Of a DNA stretch of 64,000 nucleotides, positions 12,039-22,290 are shown piece by piece. The stretch's first letter is position 1, and the number at the start of each line of letters is the position of its first letter. The notes below the pieces were generated by a model. The model did no database searches and was not told the origin of the DNA. It saw only the letters and a program-made list of their open reading frames with translations. The translations under genes were made by a program, and so were the position numbers. The stretch lies in NCBI GenBank assembly GCA_047967505.1, contig CM106538.1; one strand, given 5' to 3'. Origin of the DNA: Dipteris shenzhenensis. Lineage: Eukaryota > Polypodiophyta > Polypodiopsida > Gleicheniales.

Positions 12039-12209
12039 GGAATCTCCTTCATGAAGATTCTCGATCTAGGAAAATTCACTCCTTACTTAGTCTAACTCAA
12101 TAACAAATTTCTCCTATAGGAAAAGTTTCCTATAAAGAGAAATTTGTTATTAATTCCCTAGATAGGAAGTGTATTTTCTTAGAAAGGGAATTTTCATGAG
12201 TGATGTTCC
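12039..12209. mobile_element. Fold-back element (long hairpin), 171 bp
   Basis: Almost the whole element is two arms. The inner arms AATAACAAATTTCTC and GAGAAATTTGTTATT flank a short centre (CTATAGGAAAAGTTTCCTATA). The outer arms pair TCATGAAGATTC with GAATTTTCATGAG and GGAAAATTCACT with AGTGTATTTTC. This is the form of a MITE or fold-back transposon that yields a near-perfect hairpin RNA. A related arm lies at 10320-10375. Confidence 0.7.
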
Positions 12210-13400
12210 ATTTTCTCTAGTTTGGAGACTTCTTAGTTATTTTCATTTTTAGGCAATAATTGAAAGTTTGGAGACTTCCTTACAGTGGTAGCTCCGAGTG
12301 TCGTGCTCCCATTTGGTGCCAAGGTATAGATAATATCTTGCTAGGCAGTAACTAGCGTGGCTATTGGGGGAACCTTATGGCCTCCTATAAAAAATTGCAA
12401 TGGGACCCAAATGTTCTAAGATGTAATGTTGGATACTATCTCCATACAATATCCTTAAGTGAAGGCAAAGGGTGGAGGAAAGAGGGAGGATTCACCTCAT
12501 GTGCCCCTATCTTGATAGCATGCTAGCTTTGAATCCTATAGGATGATGTGGTTGGGTCATGGAGAAGGCATGGCTTCCCTCTGTTAGTCACATAGCCATC
12601 CCCTAGGAAAAGTCTTTTTGCATCCTTTGTGTGCTAGTGACAACAATGAAAAGGGCACCCATCTAGATCCTATGTACCATCGGCGAGCCACATAGACAAT
12701 GCAAAATTGTCTACCATCTACCCTTATCTGCTCTTACCTTAGTCCAATGGACAGGCCTCCATGTGCCATCGAGAAGAAATAGGATGTCTTCTAAGGCCTA
12801 TGGCTAGTCCATAGTCATGACCAACACTAGAAAATTACCTCCAAGGGAACCTATTGCTGCAACTAGCACTTCCAACTGCAAATTATCTAATTGTGTAAGA
12901 GAAAAAGAGAACCTCCTTCACTCTATCTAAGCACCCTATTTGAACTGCACATAACCACTCCCCAGATCTTGTTGAATCTATTTGAGAGGCCGGCCATCCC
13001 ACAAACAAAGTCCCATTCTTTCCAATCAAGAATAGAACCAAATAGAATTCAGTCAATGACCTAGCCCTTGCCCAAGAAGCATATTAATCTTGACTCTTTG
13101 CCACTCGAGTGTACCTAGAACTCCATCCTCTAGAAAGCTTCTTATAGTCTTGGTCTAGAGAAGCACCTAGGCCCTACTTTGTAGAGTCTACATAGTAAGA
13201 GCCACAAGAGTATTGCAAAAACTATATCTTGAGAAGCAGCCCAGTCCTTGATAATTGTCCATACTAGTGGTGGGGGGTTGAGGCACTATGAAATCTAACC
13301 TACCATGCCTTGGGGATCACTGCATAAATCTCTATAATCCAAGTGTGTGCCCCTCTCAAATGGGAAAGTGCTTTCCCTCATGCCTCAACCTCCAATGAAA
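12210..13400. other. No gene seen
   Basis: No recognisable domain in any frame. Confidence 0.35.
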
Positions 13401-13622
13401 GGATCTCCAAGTCCCAAAAGACCTAGTTGGGACACTATCCCGTTGTGCCCAACCAATGTGCATCCTCTGCCCTAGCATAAGTCCCTCTTGGTCTTGCATC
13501 TCGATGGGGAAGGAATCTAGAAGTCCCAAAAGACCTAGCTAGGCCACTATCCCACTGTGCCCAACCAATGTGTGTTCTCTACCCTAGCATAAGTCCCTCT
13601 TGGTCTTGCACCTCCGAGTGCT
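13401..13622. repeat. Tandem duplication, two 111-bp units
   Basis: Units 13401-13511 and 13512-13622 share AGTCCCAAAAGACCTAG, CACTATCCC, TGTGCCCAACCAATGTG and CATAAGTCCCTCTTGG with scattered substitutions. Confidence 0.85.
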
Positions 13623-14700
13623 AAATGAGAAGATATCTATTAAAGTCCTCTAAGCATGTGGGGCTATCTTGAATGAGTCTACCAAACAACTACCACCACA
13701 CCTTGTAAAGGCTTTGCATGAAGGGCGATCCCTTGCCTATGAGTGGAACCTCTAAGAGAGTCCACCCATGGGACTACTACCATTGTCCTCCTATGTGAGG
13801 GATGTTCTTGAGAAGCTCTCCCCTAGAGCAAGAGCTTCTAGGGCTCAGAGCTTGGGTTGACACCTCATCCTAAAAGGATCTACTTTGCATTTGGGGTCAA
13901 TAATGAAAAGTCCTCCTTGTGGCTATTGAAGCATCACCATCTTCTAAGCAACCCTAGCTCTAGTGATCCTTGTACCCTTTGAACCTGCCCAAGAAATTAC
14001 TTACAAGGCACCCGAGTTGAACCATGCATCCTTTGAAAAAAATTAGCAAGAAGCTATGTATTAAATCATTTCCAAGAGCACCTAATTAACCATAAGGCCC
14101 CTACTTTTTGGAGAAAATTTGGTTGAGATCCATAACAATTCTTGCATTGCACACTCGCTAGCATTGGGGCAATCTACTGATTTGGTGCAATGTCATGCCA
14201 ACCCAACAACCTATGTATCTTTTTTATTTTTTTTCGTAGAGCTCTTGAGTTGAATATCTTCTAAATTCTAGTCAAAGGGGGGTGACGATGGCCTTTAAAG
14301 TTTCCCATCTCCACTTGCTAGCTCAAATTGTGGGCTACCACTAACTGTACATGGACCCACACTAACTCCTAGGTTGGAAAGATATAGCAAGACCCCTCTT
14401 TATATTGAAAAACAACTGTCAATAGAAGTTGATGGCCATCTCTCAAACCCTCTCAAACCTTCTAGGGGTTTGAATGCCTCTGACCACTCACATCCCTTGT
14501 CACTAGAGCTATGTCCATGTAGAACATGGGCCAATGATATGAATGACCTATCTAGTCATCTGGTTTGTTTATTGTACCCAACGAGTATGGGAAGAGTGAT
14601 ATGAGAACTCTACTTGTTGGAAATTTGTGTCTTGGGGATCAATGTTCACACTCTCATAGCATTCTATGAGCCATTGTGAGATTTGGTCCTACTTTCCAAG
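13623..14700. other. No gene seen
   Basis: No domain recognised; short open frames only. Confidence 0.35.
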
Positions 14701-14822
14701 ATGCTCTATGGATGCCAGATCACGTCTCATGCTCTCTTGCACTCTCGTAGCAATATTTAAGCCAAGTCTTTCTCTATAAGACACTCTATGGATGCCAGAT
14801 CATGTCTCAATGCTCTCTTATG
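14701..14822. repeat. Short direct duplication, period 80
   Basis: CTCTATGGATGCCAGATCA(C/T)GTCTCA.TGCTCTCT at about 14705 recurs at about 14785. Confidence 0.75.
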
Positions 14823-16020
14823 AGGAGTGTCGAGGTAGAGAGAAGCCTAGAATAGTAACTCCTCAGTGTTCCTCTACATTGCATGTGCCACCCATGAATC
14901 CCATCCACCTCAGGATGACTCTCTTGCCACTTCCAAATCTCAAGCACTACATGCTAAACTTAGTCCTCCTACAATAAAGCATATGGAATACAAACCCCTT
15001 TATAGGGGACTCCGCAATAGGGCTGCTCTTAGTGAATCAAAATTAGAAGTGATCTGACACCTTTGTACTTGCCGAAATACCCAATGAATCCCTCCCTAAG
15101 CATCACCCAATCCCCCACATAGAACCCGCCAAGGAACTCTAGTAGACCATCATGCCTTCGTTGGTCAAAGGAGAAGAGAAGGTTGCCAAGAAGTCTAGAG
15201 AAGTATGCCTCTCTCCATGGATCTCAACCCTTTATGAATATAAATTGCTCCTGTGTACTCCTCTCCCTTGTTGGTAACTCTGAGAAGGAAGCTCACCCCT
15301 ACTTGTCCTCTATAAATTGTTGTAACATCTAATATCAGATGCTGAAAGTATATGCTCCTGAATACACGAAAAATTCATTGACTACCATGCCATATCCCTT
15401 TGCAACTCTTGACAATGTATCAACAAAAAACTACAGATATTAATGTGCACGATTGTGGAGCTCGTGCACATTCCAACTCATCATGGTCTAGCTGATGGGG
15501 ATGAGGGTGGGTGGTGCACAGGGCACTCTTATGAGTAGGAGCCAAAACAAAATCTCAAATTTATATGACATTTAACGATTCTTTGAAGGGAAGTAGTCCT
15601 TGTTTGTGCAATGATGCATATGAGGCATGATAGGCTCAATACCTATCTTTAATCAAGGCCCAGTCCATCATGAAGGAAGCCTCTACTTTGATCTAGCTAG
15701 CACACTGCTATGAGTGACTTGTGTAATGAAGAACCTCTAATCAAACCCAGAGTACAACTACTACTAGGCCAATCCTCATGTATCAGTAAGAAACCCAACT
15801 AATAAATAGCCATGTCCTCTTGATTACTCCACAATTAGGGTGGCTTTGGGGTATCAAAAGGGCATCCAATTAGTGGGGTGGGTAGGCATTTAGAGAGGCC
15901 CTATTGGATGTTACTTTTACACTAGGGACCACCCAAACCATTTCCCCCCTCAACCCATAATGCACCTTCACTAGATGAGTCCCCAATCACGTTCAAGACA
16001 TGGTGGGCCCTTTGGAGAGA
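14823..16020. other. No gene seen
   Basis: Weak, broken reading on minus near 15060-15130 (FYVGDWVMLREGFIGYFGK) looks protein-like but could not be assigned to a family. Confidence 0.3.
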
Positions 16021-16074
16021 ATTTGGATTCTCTCCCCTCTCTATGTTTGGTCCAAAGCTCTAGTCTAGGTGTTT

Positions 16075-16181
16075 TCTCTCTCTATCTTTCAAAATTTGGT
16101 TTTACTTGTCCTCTTCCCCTGCTTTCTCTATCCCCTCCTACTCTATCCTCTCTTGCTCTATTACTCTCTCTGCTGTCTTTG

Positions 16182-16212
<31 letters not shown>

Positions 16213-16385
16213 ACATGTGTGTGTGTGTGTGCAGTGTGCATACACTAGTACGTACATCCTACTACTTGCTTTAACCCCCCCTGTATTTGCCCCTTATTCT
16301 ATTCTAGTATCTTCTGTGCCCACCCTCTCTCTCTCTTTATCTTTGTCTCTCTCTCTCTCTCCCTCTCCTCTGCTTTTTTTGGAGT
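16075..16385. repeat. CT-rich low complexity with (TCTG)n, (CT)n and (GT)n runs
   Basis: TCTCTG repeats at about 16180-16205, CT runs at 16205-16215 and 16330-16365, and GT repeats at about 16218-16232. Ser/Leu-rich open frames across it are artefacts of the repeat. Confidence 0.9.
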
Positions 16386-16522
16386 TGCTCTCTCCCTCCA
16401 AGCTAGACTACCCTGTTTTGGAGTTCTACTCTTGTTATTGAGAATTCTATTTCTCCTATTACGATCTCTTCAAGCATGCTGACGAACAAGGCTAAAAATT
16501 CATGTAATATTGTGACCTCTTA

Positions 16523-16806
16523 TGTGTTTCAAAACACCAAAAATGCATTAGATGAGTAGATCCTTTGCACCTACAGCTTGTATGATTGGATAGTCATGAA
16601 ACGATCAACCAAGGGTTCACATACGCTGCCCAAGAGCAAGAGAGGTGATATCTTGCATGAATGGAAGGGTTGCATCTTGCAGTTTGGGCTTGCAAAAGTG
16701 GAACACATGTACATGGGAAAAGACATGTACTTGCCTGCATCACTTAATCAATCTAGGATACCATCACACTGTGACTCTTTCTATCTATGTGCCTTTTTTA
16801 CTTGGA
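16523..16806. repeat. Dispersed repeat, copy 1 (partner 42654-42981)
   Basis: About 280 bp nearly identical and in the same orientation as 42654-42981, beginning TGTGTTTCAAAACACC and passing through AAGAGCAAGAGAGGTGATAT. No coding assignment. The second copy has an inserted tandem duplication. Confidence 0.9.
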
Positions 16807-17632
16807 AGTGTATAAGTCCATTTGGAAATTTTATGTTGATTTTAGAAGAGCTCTTATTCATGGCAAATGTATTCCCTTTGGACTCAGAGGAATGGCACCT
16901 TTCATTGGTAAGTTCACTATCATTCATGAGGATTTAGGTAAGCAAATGCATGCTATGGAGATGCCTCCTCTTTGCAAAAGAAGAGAGTGTATTGGTATTT
17001 AAATGCAACATACATTAATTCAAGAACCACATCAAGCCCTGGCCATCTTCAAATCATTGCACCACCACAACTTCAAGACATGGACTTCATCATGGTGGTG
17101 GAGTCAAGGACATTGTAATCGTACAAGGACAAGATCACAAAAGATGTGGGCATGACCATGAAGTTCACATTTGGATCCAAATGGGAAAGCTTATCTTGGT
17201 TTATACATCTATACATTTTTTTTTCTTACTTTCATAATATACAGATGCACATAACAGAAACTATGAGGTCTTGCAAGCATGTAGATGAGACTGTGCTCTT
17301 GAAGATTTGTTTGGGATTAATTAGGGAAACTAGTCAGGATAATGGAAGGGTGACTTATTTCAATGCCATGCATGTAGGGAAAATGTGGTTACTGGGTACC
17401 ACATATCATACCAAATGTTGTATTTTGCTTTCTAATAGAAGCACTAGAAGAAAACAAGTAGCCATTGGCATCCTCTTGAATCTATCAATGATGACAATAC
17501 AGGCGCAAGCTTGTTGATTGATGTTGATCAAGGAGATGACAAGAATGTGACCATTACCTCACAATGGACTCTAAGGGATGTGCAAGAACACCTGTTGGTC
17601 ATGGAGGATGGCATGTTGAGAGTCCTTCAGCT
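16807..17632. other. No gene assigned; uncharacterised open frame
   Basis: A 123-residue open frame (17146-17517, plus) has no recognisable motif. Nothing else seen. Confidence 0.3.
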
Positions 17633-17872
17633 TTACCTTAAATGGTGAAAACGTAGGCAGGCATGTAGAGAAGTGCATGCATAGTATACCAACCTGAACA
17701 ACATCATTCTAATGCTGACTTTATATGCAGTTTGGATTGCCCATAATGTGAAATTTAATTTTGTGTCCCAATCTCCCTCCTGCAACATTGAGGATAGTAG
17801 ACAATGTGTTTGACTAGTGCAGGCATTCAATTTTGGATTTTGGATAATGGCACTTACAAGTTCTAGCTTCAA
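17633..17872 (-). mobile_element. Ty3/gypsy integrase core remnant
   Basis: On minus the peptide contains GDWDTKLNFTLWAIQTAYK followed by MMLFRLVYY. Ty3/gypsy integrases carry DWD--L--ALWAYRTAYK then T-YELVYG just after the catalytic glutamate, so this is the end of the integrase core. The catalytic residues lie upstream and are not preserved. Only about 80 codons remain. Confidence 0.75.
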
Positions 17873-18582
17873 GAATTGGAGGACACAAAAAATGTTGTGT
17901 AATTTATTTTAATTTATTTTAAAATGTGGTTTCATGTGTTTAAATAGAAATTGAGATCCAAGGTTTTGTTTTTAGGGTTTTTATTTAGAGGGTTTGGGTA
18001 TATAGGGTTTTTATTTATAGGTTTGGGGTAGATATAAATGTAAAATTCAATTTCATATTCATTATCACTTTTAGCCTTGATTTTCCTACTCTCAAAGCTC
18101 CCACACTCCCTCATCACTATTTTATTGCATCTTCCATGGATTTAGCAAGAGATGCCTTCCATGATGGGATGGTGGATAGAAAAAGTGGTGGTGGAGGAGA
18201 GGGGACGAATAGACAAAATGGTGGTAAAATTGTCCCAAAATTACTAAAGCAATCTTGAATGGCAAAAATGGAGGATGGATGGAACTTGGAGGTGGAGGTG
18301 GGATTCCAAAATAGAAGGGCTCGCAAAAGTGTATGGGAAGGTTATGAGGAATAGAGGTGTTGCTTTTATAGGATGTGGGGGGTTTAAAGGTTAATTTTAG
18401 TGATTAGTGGATTAATGTGCTTATGCAAGTCATCATTATTAGGATGAAAATCCCATAATTTTGTACAAATCCAAAGCATTTTTGCACTCTATTTCCTTGA
18501 GGGATGTATCTTGGATGGTTTTTTGAAGGGCATTTTTTCTCACACATGCAAACACATGCTCCGCTTTTGCTTTAGTTGCTAA
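17873..18582. other. No gene seen
   Basis: Between the integrase remnant and the primer-site motif, both on minus. The internal region expected between them (gag, protease, reverse transcriptase) is missing or unrecognisable. Confidence 0.4.
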
Positions 18583-18584
18583 CC

Positions 18585-18602
18585 TCCCTGGCAATGGTGC
18601 CA
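18585..18602 (-). promoter_or_regulatory. tRNA-Asp-type primer binding site of a gypsy LTR element
   Basis: Read on minus: TGGCACCATTGCCAGGGA. The plant Athila/Tat-type site complementary to tRNA-Asp is close to TGGCGCCGTTGCCGGGGA. All three differences are G to A at CpG sites, the expected decay of methylated DNA. An LTR ending AGTGACA on minus would start about six bases away at 18609. No second LTR was found. Confidence 0.6.
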
Positions 18603-18608
18603 AAATCT

Positions 18609-19304
18609 TGTCACTATTTCCCTCATGTCGAGATTTCGAGGGTGGTGGTCCCTATATTCAGGTCAATGCTCATTGTAGCATATGTGTTCACAAATGTAGC
18701 ATAGGTCCTTGGATTGTATTCTAGTGAGAGGTGTAGGCTAAAGTGTGAAAAACAATCCTAGTGTGTGCTTAGGTTAGAAAGAGGGATTGATCACAACGAT
18801 GGATATATGTTCTCACCTCCGTGGGAGCTCAAGAGTTTAGAAGGTGGTTGCAGGGCTTAGAAGGGATTAGAGGTAAGAAAACTAACTAGAAGATCTAGGG
18901 TTTAGAGAGGGCTATAGGGTTGGGAGGAGTTCAAGGTTAAGGAGTGGAGAGCTAAGCTACATTGATTCGCTTGAATTTCTTTAACTTTAAAAAATGAAAA
19001 AAAATGTGAAATTCTTGATTTAAAATGAATGCAACAAACTTTTGTAAGAATAAATTTTATTCATATGATTATAGCTTTTTGTACAAATACACCTTATAAA
19101 CCTTTTATTTGTAAGAATAAAATCTTATTTGTATGAATAAGCTTTATATATTTAAAAACAATGATTTTTTAAGTCATTTTCTATTCGGACGAATACACCT
19201 ACCTCCTCCCCACCTACCATCCCACTGTCCTGCGTGCCATCCTACCTACTAGTGTACTTGTGCATAATAATCACGTAAATTTTTTTGTTGAATTTTTCTT
19301 TTCC
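18609..19304. other. Possible LTR remnant; no gene
   Basis: Begins TGTCACTATTTCC beside the primer-site motif, as an LTR edge would. The other edge could not be placed. The rest is AT-rich with no coding signal. Confidence 0.35.
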
Positions 19305-20010
19305 CCTCAGTCTGGCACTCATCTCTCTTTCAGAGTTGTGTGTTGCAGTCTAAGTTGTCTGTTTAATAAAATTTTTGTCTTTTGAGTTCCCCCCCCGCAC
19401 TCAAGCATTCATCTCTCTCAGAGAGTTATGTGTTGTAGTCCAACTTGTCTATTTAATATATATGCATGTTTGGATAGGTTTACTCTCAATCTAGCACTCA
19501 TCTCTCTCTGAGAGTTGGGTATTGCACAATTTGAGTTGTATGTTTGTATGTATAATATGTTTGCATGTTTATACGAGTTTAGTCTCAGCACTCATCTCTC
19601 TAATGAGAATTGTGTGATGCAGTTTGAGTTGTATGTTCCTACTACATAATATGTTGGCATGTTTAGATGTCTACATCTCACTCAGGCATCTCACTCAGGC
19701 ACTCATCTCTCTGATGAGAGTTGTGTGATGTAGTTTGAGTTATATGTTTAATATGTTTGCATGTCTAGATAGGTTTGCATCTCAGTTTGCTTGATGTAAT
19801 CTGAGTCTTATGTTTAGAAATTGTTTCTATCTCAATCTGGTGCTCATTTTCTGATGAGAGTTGTGTGATGCACTCTGAGGTTTGTGTTTAGGGTTGCTTC
19901 TAGTCTCAAGCTGGCACTCAGCTCTCTATTGAGAGTTTTATGATGTAGCTTGCATCTGCACAAATGCTAGTCTGGTACTCATCTCTCTCTTGAGAGTTGT
20001 GTGATGTAAG
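19305..20010. repeat. Degenerate tandem array, about 60-140 bp spacing, hairpin in each unit
   Basis: At least eight units begin with a GGCACTCATCTCTCT-like word (near 19313, 19404, 19492, 19586, 19697, 19839, 19914 and 19974). Each continues with a GAGAGTTGTGTGATG(C/T)AG-like word and usually a TTTGAGTTGTATGTTTA-like word. The first two words form a small stem (CTCATC/GATGAG or CTCTC/GAGAG). The array is probably part of a retrotransposon LTR or leader, which is inference. Confidence 0.75.
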
Positions 20011-20240
20011 GCAAAGTTTAGGGTTTAGGGTTATTTGCTTAAGCGGTTAGCTTTTCACTCAAATGAAGACGCGTGATGCAATATGAGCTTATGATATGGA
20101 GATATTTGCACAAATTTCTAGTGTAGCACTTGACTCCCTTGATAGCTATGCATTGCAGTATGAGTTTAGTGTTTGTTGCTTGTGTTTGCATACATGGTCA
20201 GATATTGGCACTGAATCTAATTTCATTTTTTTGCTTGCAT
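20011..20240. other. No gene seen
   Basis: Transition between the tandem array and the kinase-like pseudogene; one further weak array-like unit near 20124. Confidence 0.35.
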
Positions 20241-22040
20241 ATTACGTGGCTCACGTCGGCGAGAAGAGGAAGATTGATCACCCTGATCTTAGTAAACCCT
20301 AGAGGAAGATTGATCACCCTAATATTAGTAAACCCCAAAGGAAGGTCCTCAAGAACGTGAACTTCAAATTCTTGATGGCTGTCGATCAGGATGTCATCAC
20401 GAGACCACTTTTACCAATGGCAAAAGCGGCATGCAGTATCTCACGACCTCCATGGTGGATGGTGGAGTAAGTGACTTGTATGAAAAGTTTCCAAATGTCT
20501 TCAACCAAGAATCTGGAGTCCAAAACATGCATCACTTCATCTCGAAGAGTCGATGATTTCTCAGTCAAGTAGATCAAGACATCATTGCTTGTGATAAGAA
20601 GTGGGAGGGTCCAACTACTGATGCATGAGTTACATACATAAAGAATACATGGCATGCCTTCAAAGGCAAAGGAGATGCGTCTGCATTGATTCCACCTATT
20701 GATCCTTCAAAGGCAAAGGAGATGTGTCTGCCTCAATTCCACCTGTTCATCCATGGCCTCGACCACCACAAGCACCAATGCATCCACAAAACCCATCCTT
20801 CCACGTTTCCATCCTACTTTCCATGCTTCACATCCACCAGTCCTCCCTTTCATTACACATGCTCCCCCACATATTTAGCCACATGTACAACCCCCATACC
20901 TTGTACGTCTGCGATCACATACTCTAGCACATTGTCTCACACCTTACATTCCTCCCAATTTTGTACCATCACTTGCATGACCAGTTGTGCCACCTACCAC
21001 ATGTCCAGATCATTTTCCCTCACCACACACTCACCCACACCTACACCTACTGATGCCTCGCCTTCACCTTGTAGCATTAGAGAATACGTTGAAGTTGCCA
21101 TGCCATCACACCTGCTCATATGGTGAAATTGGTTAGTCTTGCCTACTCTAGTTTCTCCAATCATGAGATGTGTGTTTCACACCACATGCAGTAGCAGGCA
21201 CATGCCAGTGCGCGAATGTAAGCTTGTGCAACATTTCCATTTGATCATAGAAAGTTGTATGCTTGCAAAGTGTTGAAGGGGGGGGGACAGAAATCTACTG
21301 AGTTCTAAGCAAGTGCTACAAATTAGGCAACATGTTTGCCTACTACAATCCAACATCAAGGCATCATTTGAGCCATTGGGCTCGTGCAAGACAAGGAACC
21401 ATTTGGACAAATATTTGATGTACATGGGCATGATGGAAAGAGACCTTCTCCAACAACTTACAAAGACAACCCAAAAATTCCTACTAGAGCTCCATGCATA
21501 CAAGAGCATGTTTTGTATCTCTTACATGCCCTTGTGCACACGGTCCGCTTCATACACCAACACAGTGTGCTATACAATGATTTGCACATGCAAAACCTTT
21601 TGTTGCATTTCTCTTAGTCAACCTTAGAGGTGTACTTAGACATTTGTGATTGGGGCATGTTGACATAAACGAGCACAAAGAAGCATTATCCAACACAAAG
21701 GAAGACTAGTCTAAGCAACACACAAGCTTTTCGACTCAAGTATTGCCACGTGGCATCGGAATGTTATAGCACATACTCTCCATCATTGTGTGTTGAGCAA
21801 GATGTGTATCCAATGTCGTATCACATCATTAAGATGATGGATGTATGTATACCACCAAGTGCTCATATTGGTAATGTGCAAGCTTTGTTGGATAGGCTTT
21901 TCTAATGAGCCCAGCATGGGAAGTCTGCAAATCCAAGAGAACGTCCTTCTGCATCATATTTGTGGTGTTTTTGATATAGCATGGAGAGTAGGTAGACAAC
22001 TTAGTCCTAACCAAGGTCTCAGACTTGTGGATGAGTGAAT
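20241..22040 (+). pseudogene. Decayed protein-kinase-like gene with Pro-rich linker
   Basis: Several forward frames line up as one decayed protein. The N-terminal part (20270-20700) reads KRKIDHPDLSKP, then DGGVSDLYEKFPNVF. A Pro-rich stretch (20730-21110) has several PPxxP-like runs. Kinase-type landmarks follow. DHRKLYACKVLKG near 21240 has the ATP-binding lysine in the VAIK position. GQIFDVHGHDGKRPS near 21400 follows. FIHQHSVLYNDLHMQNLLL near 21550 is a catalytic loop with the key D and N in a Y-N-D-L-H context. ICDWGML near 21645 stands in place of DFG. The 21375-21617 part is continuously open. Frameshifts and stops elsewhere make it a pseudogene. It may be a gene carried by a transposon, but the family is unknown to me. 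Confidence 0.6.
20265..20337 (+). repeat. 36-bp in-frame tandem duplication
   Basis: AGGAAGATTGATCACCCT recurs exactly 36 bases later, duplicating RKIDHP(D/N)(L/I)SKP within the kinase-like pseudogene. A second small duplication (CCTTCAAAGGCAAAGGAGATG) occurs near 20655 and 20705. Confidence 0.85.
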
Positions 22041-22089
22041 ATTCATTATATATTGCCATATTTGAAGCATGACACTCTTTGTATCCATG

Positions 22090-22290
22090 ATGAGCAATTT
22101 ATCGAATCTTAAATTTTAATTTCTTTGTGGAATTGTATTTTAAATTTTAATTGCAACGTTGTATTTAAATTTAAGGTTTCAATTTCTCAAATTTAATCTT
22201 AAAATTTAAATGCAATGTTCTATTTAATTGTTAATTTCAATTTGTCAAATTTTAATATGCAAAGTTCTGTTTAAATTGATAATGAAAGTG
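22090..22290. repeat. AT-rich degenerate tandem repeat
   Basis: TTTAAATTTTAATTGCAACGTTGTATT, TTTAAATGCAATGTTCTATTT and TTTTAATATGCAAAGTTCTGTTT recur at about 60-base spacing. Confidence 0.65.

Noticed and set aside
15975-16441. Two Ser/Leu-rich frames of about 100 codons
   Set aside because: Built on TCTCTG and CT microsatellites.
19690-19880. CTGATGAG words suggesting a hammerhead ribozyme, and TGATGA/CTGA words suggesting C/D snoRNAs
   Set aside because: No CGAAAC-type second core follows at the proper spacing, and box D plus terminal stems are missing in most units.
19305-20010. Regularly spaced repeats resembling a CRISPR array
   Set aside because: Units are degenerate, spacing varies from about 60 to 140 bases, and the sequence is clearly plant nuclear DNA.
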